From contig JADRCO010000252.1 of assembly GCA_021464525.1 (NCBI GenBank), positions 1 to 40,921 on the forward strand: a stretch of 40,921 nt of DNA, given 5' to 3'. Origin of the DNA: Rhizophagus sp. LPA8_4_AMF. Lineage: Eukaryota > Glomeromycota > Glomeromycetes > Glomerales > Glomeraceae. Each line of letters starts with the position of its first letter. Within the stretch, counting starts at the first letter, position 1. The position numbers were made by a program, and so were the translations under genes. Under the pieces are notes generated by a model that searched no databases, was not told the origin of the DNA, and worked only from the letters and a program-made list of their open reading frames with translations. Shown here one piece after another: positions 1 through 9,800 of this stretch.

Positions 1-600
1 CAGGAAAAATGCTAGGTCCTTCCTTAGAAAAAGTTTTAATGTCAAGTGAAATGCTTGACATAATGGTTGATTATTATAATGTGACCTATCCAACATATAA
101 TTTTCAGAAACTATTTGGAGAAGGACCTGAAGATTCAATTATTATTCCCGTCAAAATAAGCCAATTCAGAAGATGTAGAATTAATTCTAAAACATTCGGC
201 TCAAAAATGTCATCTCGTTATGTGAAGAGTTCTTTTATTGTGGCAAAATTTATAACAGCTGATAATGATGTTGACGTTTATCCTGGCCAAGTCCAATTTT
301 ATTTTATTCATACAAATTAATTTTCCGAATGGTCCTGTTAACCATTTTTTAGCATATGTTAGATGGTACCAACATGCAAACTCAAGCAGTATTCGATATC
401 ATTTCAGTAGTAATAATGATTACAATACTTGTAATGTCGAGCTATAGCACACCAAATTTTATCAAGAGTCACGAGATTGCATTATTCTGGTACATCATAT
501 TCTTAGTTGATTTATTCCAGTAAATTACTGAATTTCGGACCAGAGAAATGCAAGAGAATATTTAGCCGTAAATCAGATAAATAGGAAATATCATATTCGC
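1..600 (+). pseudogene. Decayed repeat-family ORF, cut by left edge
   Basis: A coding relic readable across several frames. The first frame is open from before base 9 to 320. Reading then shifts frame near 300-320 into a stretch ending at a stop at 445-447. It resumes in a third frame from about 478 to 600. That last frame has TGA stops at 508-510 and 529-531, and its peptide contains RNAREYLAVNQINRKYHI. The pieces read as one protein in order (SRYVKSSFIVAKF, then HFLAYVRWY, then the INRKYHI segment). I recall this type of protein as recurring in Rhizophagus genomes, but I cannot name a domain or function. There is no start codon I trust, so the 5' part lies outside the window. It is most likely the tail of a dead transposon-associated or dispersed multicopy gene. 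Confidence 0.6.
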
Positions 601-872
601 TAATATTGGTTCTTATTTACGAATTTCAGCTTTTAATAGGTTTCTAGAAAATTTATGTAAATTGAAACTGGATTTATTTGTATTTGCAATATTTGGATAA
701 ATTCAGCAATTTTTCGCATATTTTTGTACATAATTAACATAATTAGCAAATTTATTTTTTACAACAAACAAAATTTTACAAATAATAAATATTTCAGACA
801 AAAACTAAAAATCAGATAAAATATTCAAATTATTTTTATGGATGGCAAAAAATTCAGATTTAGAAAATAAAT
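601..872. other. AT-rich spacer, no gene seen
   Basis: Very AT-rich sequence between the left-edge pseudogene and the foldback element. I see no open frame, RNA gene or clear repeat in it. Confidence 0.5.
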
Positions 873-1108
873 GGAGACCACCACAGCAAAAGGTGGTGAT
901 ACTGATTTTAAGTTCTCATTAGTTTCTTGTAATTTTTTTAACATCTAATGATTTAATTTTAATGAACTTTTTTTTATTTTATAGCTTAAAACAAACTTTA
1001 CAAAAAAAAAAAAGTTTAATAAAAATGAATTACTAGATGTTGAGAAAATCACAAAAAACTAATGGAAACTCAAAATCAGTATCACCACCTTTTGCTGTGG
1101 CTGTCCCC
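873..1108. mobile_element. Foldback MITE-like element, ~236 bp
   Basis: The two ends are inverted copies over about 85-90 bp. The left arm reads ccacagcaaaaggtggtgat then actgattttaagtt. The reverse complement of the right arm reads ccacagcaaaaggtggtgat then actgattttgagtt, and similarity continues through cattagt and aacatcta on both sides. The short centre is A/T-rich. There is no coding capacity. aaat flanks both sides and might be a target duplication, but in such AT-rich DNA this is weak. Superfamily not assigned. Confidence 0.8.
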
Positions 1109-1339
1109 AAATGTTGAATTCAAGAAGTTTGTCTATTTTTAAAATTTACATTTTATGTTTAATTCGTTTAATTATAAATTAATTAAATGACCAGATAAAT
1201 CGAATATGCTGAATTGTGTAAATTTTCTGATTAGCATAAAATTAGAAATGTCAAAATTGATATTACTTCTGAATTACAGCCAAATTTGGTTGATTTTCAG
1301 CCAATTTTTCACATGTCCGATTTGCCTTATTTTGACCAG

Positions 1340-2477
1340 TGTAATTTCCATAAGTTCCCTTCCAGTAGTACCAAAAGGAAGACCAGTGAGTTTAACTGAA
1401 AATCTGTAATGTTCTTCTCTAACCTCATCAGAAAGCAATAGGGTAAAATTCTTACACAGTTATATTCCAGATAATAACTCCATTGTTGGTAAAAAATTTT
1501 GATACTTTTTTTCTCTTCATATCTTATGTATGCGTGTTGATAGAGTCCCCTTACTAGTCTTCAATCTTACTATATTTGTTAAATACTGCACGGATTTCAT
1601 GAAGTTGGTAAGTAAGTGGAATATCCAAAATCTGCATCATATAGGATTTTTGTTGTTCTTTTTCTGCTAATTTTTCAGCTGAGTTGGTGTCAGGTTTGCC
1701 CATAAATTTGATTGGTTTGCCATCTTCAATAAACCTAAATTCGGTAGCAACAAATTTGGTATATTGTGTTTCATTATCAAATTCAATCTGAAAAATAGTT
1801 TCTTTATCTTTTTTCTGAAATAACGTAACCAGTTTAATAATATTATAATCTTTATATAACGTATTCTTTAAAAACTTGAGTTTGATATATCTACTATTTC
1901 CTGAAACCTTGTCCCTTGCAATTCTTGCCTTAAAGGTAATGGGTCTGTCAAAATAGGTAGCTGTATCAGGTTACTGATCATTAATCTATTCATCATTGTT
2001 AGATTGAGATGTTGATTGATCATCTTGCTTATTATCAATTTTTATATTTGTTAAGTTGTCAATCGGTTGATCAGTCAATTCAGAAGGAATTAGTGAGTTG
2101 AATTTAGAACTGCCTTGCAGGTTTTCAGTCTCAATACTAGCCAAATTATTTTTTTCCTTCATTGCTCTAGTATACGGAGTAGGATTATATTTCTTCTTAT
2201 GAGATTCTATATAACTACTGTTGGTACAGGAGGTTTAGTCGCATTTGACCTGAGGTTCATAGTATGTCATTGTTATTCCTGCTTCTTCATTTTTTGGGCT
2301 TAAGTTCTATTAGTAACAGTAGTAAACTCAGAGTCATTGCTCTCTGGAAGACTAGTTGCTTTACTGCCAGAATACGGAATAGATTTGCCATCTAAAGTAA
2401 GATTAAAAACTCTCTTCTTCATCTCTACTGCTGATATTGGACTGGCTGGATGGATTCTTGTTTGTTGAATCACTCAT
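1340..2477 (-). pseudogene. Broken transposon-like ORF with RRM-like segments
   Basis: Reads on the minus strand from an ATG at 2477. The N-terminal part is polar and low-complexity, with frame breaks and stops around 2200-2430. From about 2190 a longer readable stretch runs through KKKYNPTPYTRAMKEK, two stops near 1978-1990, then a clean segment (ITFKARIARDKVSGNSRYIK, later TKFVATEFRFIEDGKP) to a TAG at 1554. In shifted frames it continues as GLYQHAYIRYEEK, then FYQQWSYYLEYNCVRILP, then FSVKLTGLPFGTTGRELMEI, ending near 1340. The repeated layout resembles tandem RRM-like folds in the first ORF of Rhizophagus retroelement-type repeats; I recognise this from memory, not from a search. No reverse transcriptase follows. 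It is clearly dead: several stops and at least three frameshifts. Confidence 0.6.
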
Positions 2478-3362
2478 TCGGTTAAAAATAAAGGATTTTA
2501 ATAATAAAAAATATGTATTTATTTTCTAACTCATTTTCCACTATAAAATTATACAGAGTGAGAAAGAGTTAAAAGTTATTCATTTTAGTCAGTAAATCAA
2601 TTCGTGACTGATATTAAAACTGATTAGACTAGTTTAGAAATGATTTATGCATATAAATTTACAATTTCATAATTAAATTAACAAAACATTGTAAATTTTA
2701 TATTATTGGATTTGTCTCATCAAGGCGAATCAAATGATGGTAAGATTATCTCTTTACAATCAATATTGGTAAAGTTATGTTCAATGAAGTATTTAAGTAT
2801 AATTCTGATCAAAATTATGTTAATTTTTGGCCAGAATTATGATTTAAATATATATAAAATTTTTTATATAGTCATATCTCTTTATAGTCACCAAATATTA
2901 ACTTTTCCAAACGTATGACTATATAGAGAGTTGACTGTATAAATAAATAGATTTCATTGGCAAAGTAATATATTTTTGAGCTATCAGTTAATTTAAACTA
3001 TAAAAAGTAAGACTAGTATGGGGATCATCCACCCTATTAATATGGGTTATAAATATTTATTATTGTAATGTACACAGACGATATGGAACGCAGAATCTGC
3101 AATAATGCAAACATCTTGTTTCAAACCAGTACGCTATCACAATTAAGGTGTTTGAAATTAACTAATAGATTTATTTTAAATCAAATATATAAGGATATTC
3201 TGCCCATCTGCAATTAGAATTCTTGTAACTGTATAACTGTCACACATATCCTACAAATCAGAAGTTTCTAATTTGAAATTTTCTTGTGAATTTGTTATAC
3301 TTGTGTATGTTATAGATGCCATCCAAAGGATTGATAAATTGCTTTTTTTGTATATTTTAAAA
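2478..3362. other. AT-rich spacer, no gene seen
   Basis: No convincing coding frame. It holds the small imperfect inverted repeat listed at 2867-2941. Confidence 0.5.
2867..2941. repeat. Imperfect ~24-bp inverted repeat with TA flanks
   Basis: Left arm atagtcatatctctttatag matches the reverse complement of the right arm (acagtcaactctctatatag) with a few mismatches, about 25 bp apart, and both ends abut TATA. The arrangement recalls Tc1/mariner-type termini that collapsed to a tiny non-coding remnant. Could also be a simple stem-loop. Confidence 0.4.
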
Positions 3363-3363
3363 T

Positions 3364-3421
3364 CCAAATTAATTATGACATCCCAAATTAATTATGACAT
3401 TTCAAATTAAAAATTATGATA
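3364..3421. repeat. Three tandem copies of a 19-bp unit
   Basis: The unit ccaaattaattatgacat recurs at a 19-bp step (caaatt at 3365, 3384 and 3403). The third copy is degenerate. Confidence 0.75.
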
Positions 3422-3489
3422 TATAATAGTGTTAAAAGCAATTTATTAATTTAAAAGTTTAATGATTTTAATATCAAAATTTTATTTTT

Positions 3490-4600
3490 AACAGGGATGA
3501 TATAAGAAAAGAGAGATTTAATATTGAAAATAAAAAGGAATATTACAATAAAAGAAAGAAAATGTAGGGATAAAAAGTAACAAAAGGAATAAAGGAGTGA
3601 TTTAAAAGGAACAAAAAGAATAAAGGAAAAATGAAAAGGAATAAAAAGAGTGAAAGGGATAGAAAAGAATGAAAAGAATGAAGGAAGAGTGAAAAGAAAT
3701 GAAAAATATAAAGGAGTACAAAAAAGGAAGTAAAGAATAAAAGGAACGAAAGATAAAAAGGAAAATAAAGGACAAAGGGGGATGAAAAGGAAGGAAAAAA
3801 ATGAAGAGGAAACAAAAAAAAAAATTAAAAAATTAAAATAGTGATAAAAAGGAAGGGGAAGTGATAAGAAGATGGAAAGAAAGCAAATAAATGAAGGGAG
3901 GAACGAAAAGAAAGAAATAAATAAAGGGAAAATGAAATAGAGGTAAGGGGAGATGAAATGAAAGTAAAGAAATAAAGGGAGGATAAAGAAACAAAGAGAG
4001 AATGAAACAAATAGGAGACGAAAAAAAAGTAAAAGAAATAAAAGGGAACAAAAGAAAGAAAATAAACGAAAGGGAGATGAAAGAAATGAAAGGATAAAAA
4101 TAAAGTAAAGAAACAAAAGAAATCATAAACATTATTGTACTTTAGCATATAATGACTTTTTATGTCAGAATAATTTTCTGTCTTCTCATATTTTAACAAA
4201 CCACTTATCTGTGTGTTCTCTGCACACTCCGGTTACTACTTCAAGATCGTTTTCTCTTATTAAAAAATTAATTTGTTCTCCCAACAAAATGAAAGTAAAA
4301 AAATGAAGAGAAAATGAGATGAAAAGAAAGTAAAAGAAATGAAGAGGAATGAAAAGAAAGAAATAAAGGGGAGACGAAATGGAGGTAAAAAATAAAGGGA
4401 AGACGAAATGAAAATAAAGAAATGATGGGAACAAAATGGAAGTAAAGAAACAAAGGAAAACAAATAGAAGTAAAAAATGAAGGGGTGATGAAATGGAAGT
4501 AAAAAAACAAAAGGGATAAAAAGAAAGAAAAGTAATGAATGGGATGAAAGAAAGAAAAGAAAAAAAAGAAAAGAAGGGAAAAATTAGTAAGGAATAAGAT
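3490..4600. repeat. Polypurine tract / decayed ~28-bp minisatellite
   Basis: About 1.1 kb in which the plus strand is almost entirely A and G, broken by a mixed-sequence island at about 4118-4290. In the second half a unit of about 27-30 bp can be followed, with cores such as gacgaaatggaggtaaaaaa, gacgaaatgaaaataaagaa and gatgaaatggaagtaaaaaa. The first half carries the same core less regularly (gatgaaatgaaagtaaagaa near 3951). The long Phe/Ser/Leu open frames on the minus strand are by-products: stop codons need A-rich contexts that a pyrimidine-only strand lacks. Confidence 0.85.
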
Positions 4601-4620
4601 GTAATAAGCAAAATAAAAAT

Positions 4621-5268
4621 AAAATATAAATATAAAAAACCTACCTTAATTGCAAAGTCAGAAGAACCAAAGAACCTAAAAAGAATGAAATAAAGTTAGC
4701 AAAGAACAAATTGTAAAAAGTAAAAAAACAGAAAAAAAAAAGAAAAATATACTTTAAAGTTTGAGTGAAAGGTTTAAAGAAAACAGTAGGAAAATGAGAA
4801 AAACTAGAAAAATAAACAAATAAACCTTATTAGTAATACTAGGAAAATGGAAACCGTTAAAGTCCATTATGTTTATTTACTCTGTATTTTTTATTAAAAA
4901 AAATTTTGATTACGATAAATAGCATATAAAAAATATGTAATACCAAAATAAAATAAGGCGTATTATAAAATCATCAATGAAAACTGAAAAGGTGATACAT
5001 AATCCAAAATGGAAAAAGCAGGGTAATAAATGAGTGATGTCAGCGGATGGAAGGAAATTTTCATGGGTTAACACAAAATCGTTTATTGCAGTACAGTTGA
5101 ATGTACTTCGCTAAAGCTATGGACAATGATTGTGTATCCAATCATATGACCAGTAAAAATTACCACCAGTGATTTTTGGACAATTCCAATAAATAAACTA
5201 TAATTTGAATAATTTACATTTTGCAAATTGTAAATTAAAAACTTACTAAGTTGTTAATTATCATTATA
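4621..5268. other. AT-rich spacer, no gene seen
   Basis: Still A-rich next to the polypurine tract, then ordinary AT-rich sequence. No coding frame, RNA gene or repeat that I can support. Confidence 0.5.
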
Positions 5269-5572
5269 CTAGGACCCCGAAAAATACTAATACAACTCAC
5301 AAGTGAACTTTAAATACTGAAGTAAAAATACATTTTATGGTATAATTCTGTCAATATTGAAGCTAGAAATGCATCATTAAAATCCTTTCATTGAAATGAA
5401 TCTAATGATATAAAGATTATTAAAATCGAATTACTGGTTGTGTTAAAAATAGGGGTATATAGGATAACAAAATTTTGAAAACACCCCTGTAATACGCAAC
5501 TTTTGAAAAATTTTAATATAAACTCTAAGCAAACTCAAATGTGAGTTGTATCAGTATTGTTCGGGATCTTAT
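5269..5572. mobile_element. Foldback MITE-like element, ~300 bp
   Basis: The left end reads ccccgaaaaatactaatacaactcac. The reverse complement of the right end reads tcccgaacaatactgatacaactcac. That is about 26 bp of inverted repeat with four mismatches. Inside is about 240 bp of AT-rich sequence without an ORF. TA lies at the left boundary and near the right one, compatible with a TA target, but the exact ends are uncertain by a few bases. Confidence 0.7.
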
Positions 5573-6891
5573 CATACTTTTGCTTATTTGAATTTTTGAT
5601 TATTAGGATTTAAATACATTATACATATACCAATCGCATATACTATTAGTGTTTTTGAGAGCTTTTACAACTTTTCAATATCAGCGATATATATATCATA
5701 GGTTGACTATCTTTCACCTTCTTAAAGGGGTTATTATAACAATTTTTCACCTGTGGTTTATTCTTCTATTCATGAATATTTGATGGACTAACCTGAGTAT
5801 TAATAGATGGTAGTTTATATACAGTTGCTTCAAAAACAGAGTACATAACATCTTTAACTCTAGATGTGAATGTTTCCTATATGCTTCTATGTTATTGTAC
5901 TAACTATTAAAAAAATATATTAGTATGAAATTTTAATAAAATCAAAATTACAGTCTGGCTAATTTTCTTTCATAGAAAAGTTTTTTTTGAATTGTTGTAG
6001 AAATTCTGGGTTTTCTTTTTAAGAACATTTTGGTCACAATTCTATATTCATCCTGCTTGTGAAGAATATATGGATTTTTCAAATAATATTTTCATGACCT
6101 TTTTAACAAGTTCCTAATCAAATGAGATTAGCATTTCAATTTTACATTAAATAATATTCATCTTTATTGCCTTTATATAATCCAGATCTATTGTATTATT
6201 TTTTTTGTTATTATCATTGAGCTTTTTTTCTATATCTGAGAAATGGGTTTAAGATCTTTTTGTCCAGTGATAAGTGTTTCAGGCCTTGCAATTATTTGTG
6301 AATTAGATCTTAAGAGCTTTTCTATTGTTTTTTTTGTTAGCTTTAACAAGAAATATAATTTAACATAATACTGTTTATAATTCCTTATAAAAGAATATGA
6401 TACACGTTATGTCATATATACCTTCAATGCTATCATCAAATATCCTCATCCATTTCTCGCCAGGCCTCTCTTCACTAGCTATTTAATTTTTTTTTTTTTT
6501 TGAAATAGTTCATATTTATAGTATACATAAGTCAAAATAATTTTAATTCAAAAGTTGAAATGGCTAAATCTATTTTATAGTCACATAATTTATATAATAA
6601 AAAAGTAGATAAATTATGTGACATGACCTATACAATGCCATTACTTTAATAAACGAAGATATATCAAAATTGGATATATATTTAAATTTGCATTGCGGCT
6701 ATTAACTCTAGTATTTAATTTTACTTGCATAGAATACAGATATTAGAATGGAAGAATTTAGTAAAACACGCAGTCATTATGGAAGAATGAGATTGAGTGT
6801 GAGCTTTGGATTAATAACACTTGATAATTACGAAGAGAATATATGTTTATGTTTTATTTTTATAAATTACATTCTTCGGGGGGATTATGTA
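5573..6891. other. AT-rich spacer with possible very decayed coding traces
   Basis: No intact gene. On the minus strand around 5940-6480 short peptide-like stretches separated by stops can be read (for example ERPGEKWMRIFDDSIEG near 6460). They may be relics of a repeat ORF, but I cannot identify them. The open frame at 6748-6978 on the plus strand runs antisense into the last exon of the ATP synthase gene and has no support. Confidence 0.4.
6580..6622. repeat. Perfect 13-bp stem, 17-bp loop
   Basis: gtcacataattta at 6580-6592 and its exact reverse complement at 6610-6622. Function unknown; it lies beyond the 3' end of the ATP synthase delta gene. Confidence 0.6.
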
Positions 6892-7714
6892 TTATTTACT
6901 CAGGGCACTTTGAAGTGCTTCGTAAACTTCTACTTCAATTCTAGCTTCTGCTTTCTCTTCTTCCGTAGAGGCTGTTGAAGCTATACGTTGCGCTTCTGCC
7001 AGATTGGTTCTAATGGCCTATTTGCGTTTGTTAACAAATGTAAATTAGAATTATTACTTAAAGTACTTAAACTTCATCCTTTAAATTCCAATTTACCTCA
7101 AGTGAAAAATCTTCCAAAGGAAAAGCTTCGATTGCATTGATATCAAGTGAAGAATTGGGATTAATAATAGCAAATCCTCCACTAGCTGGATGATTTATAA
7201 TAGATTAATAAAAATGGTTGAACAACTTTCTTAACAATACGTAAATATACATATATACATACCAAAATATCTTTTTGTTGTAGTAGGATTTTCTAATATC
7301 TCAACAACACCTGGTTTCAATTGTTCAATGGATGGAACATGATTTGCAAGAATACCCATATCTCCTGCGGTTGAAGCAATGTTCACTTGCTGAACTTCAG
7401 TATTTGCATATACTGTCTAAACGTTGAATTAAATAATTCAAATTGATATTATTGTCTAACAAAAGACTTTTCTAAAGAATTAAATCTAAATTCATACTTG
7501 ATGAGGAAGCGCAAAACTTAAACGTAGCCTATCACTCGAACCAGCTGGAGCTTCATTAGCATAATAACGAACTAAAATAGAGAGGATATTTTATTATATA
7601 TTTCAATAATTTCAAAAGTTAAGCATAAAAGAAAATAAAGTACCTGCCTGAAGTGCATGCTTTAATGCGAAAGGCAGCACTAGCCGTCCTGACCGTTCTA
7701 GATAAGAAATTCAT
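6892..7714 (-). CDS. ATP16: F1 ATP synthase delta subunit, mitochondrial
   Basis: Central-stalk subunit of mitochondrial F1Fo ATP synthase (homologue of bacterial epsilon), acting in the matrix-side rotor. Exons on the minus strand: 7648-7714, 7498-7571, 7263-7416, 7097-7185, 6892-7017; 169 aa, usual for the family. Residues about 1-25 are basic and Ser/Ala-rich, as in a mitochondrial presequence. The beta-sandwich follows (LRLSFALPHQ, then GDMGILANHVPSIEQLKPG, then GGFAIINPNSSLDINAIEAF). A C-terminal helical hairpin (AEAQRIA to YEALQSALSK) completes the protein. All later joints keep frame. The first joint does so only with a GC donor (CAG|GCAGGT). The nearby GT donor, 4 bp further on, puts a stop in frame soon after the junction. 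A one-base insertion in exon 1 is the alternative, because shifting frame there gives a smooth KHALQAVRYYANE. Family assignment is secure; the start exon is less so. Confidence 0.9.
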
Positions 7715-8290
7715 TTTTCAGATTTTTCAATAATGAAAAAAATATCTAGATCAAGTTCATACTAGAGAGAAATTGATTTGCGGGTTTGTGTAACATTTAG
7801 AATTCAGAAATACGCTCGCTATAAAATGATTTTATTGTCAAAAAAACAAAAAAATTTTGAAGTTTGTTAACAAGTGTAGAGATTTAAACGACTTTTTTTA
7901 ATCGATATTTCTTTCGAGTCAATAGCAATTTTACTGTATCATACCATTTAATTTTTGTCCAAATAATCACGTGATACACATGATCTTAAAACAATATTAT
8001 ATAAAAATATTTAACGTGGTGACGTCACCATTAGGTGACTTGGTTGTACAGTTGTACACTTGCACTACAACTTGTTCGCTTCGAGAAATAAAAAATATAA
8101 AAAAATTGTTTTATTTTGTTCTTTTCTATTTACCCAAAAGTTTAAAAGAAACGCCCACCGAAAAATAAAAAGCATAAATCGCACACCACTATATCATTAC
8201 AAAAAATAAATAAAAACTAAAATAAATAAAGGAAGATTTATCATTTATTAATGTTGCTTGGCAGGGTAAGAAAAATTTTATTGTTCTACT
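7715..8290 (-). promoter_or_regulatory. Upstream region of ATP synthase delta gene
   Basis: 576 bp between the ATP synthase delta start and the end of the Rab gene. It contains two palindromes typical of bZIP/bHLH sites: atcacgtgat at 7966-7975 (core CACGTG) and tggtgacgtcacca at 8017-8030 (core TGACGTCA). They lie about 250 and 305 bp upstream of the ATG. No gene seen; a short plus-strand open frame here is not supported. Confidence 0.5.
8017..8030. promoter_or_regulatory. 14-bp palindrome with CRE core TGACGTCA
   Basis: tggtgacgtcacca is its own reverse complement. The core is the canonical ATF/CREB bZIP site. Placement upstream of a nuclear gene for a mitochondrial protein makes a regulatory role plausible but untested. 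Confidence 0.45.
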
Positions 8291-9469
<1,179 letters not shown>

Positions 9470-9800
9470 CTTTACTGGTTAAACTTTGCAATTATATCCG
9501 AGAGCTGATAATAATTGTAAATGAAGCTCCGTTTCAAGGATGTACTTCACAAAATTTCAAATGATACCCTTACAAGGCTGAGTTGTCAAAATTCTAAATC
9601 TTAATCGAATTTATATATCTTTACCTAGTTAAGATTAGCTCGTAGTACACATGTTGGAATCACAACATCACGACATTTGAACACAATTTGTTTTAGTATA
9701 ATATAGCTATTGTTTATATATACAAATTTTAATTCTATACAAAATTATGTGACTGAATTTTTATGTACAAATTTTAAATTATTGCAATTTTTAGTAAGCA
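9470..9800. other. Spacer upstream of Rab gene and downstream of BRWD-like gene
   Basis: 331 bp, AT-rich. It must hold the Rab promoter and the 3' end of the WD40-bromodomain gene. I see no distinctive motif. Confidence 0.4.

Noticed and set aside
3451-4611. Long minus-strand frames rich in Phe, Ser, Leu and Pro
   Set aside because: They are produced by the pyrimidine-only strand of the polypurine tract; several frames are open at once, composition is repetitive and no protein features are seen.
6748-6978. 76-codon plus-strand frame
   Set aside because: It overlaps antisense the last coding exon of the ATP synthase delta gene and shows no domain or splice context.
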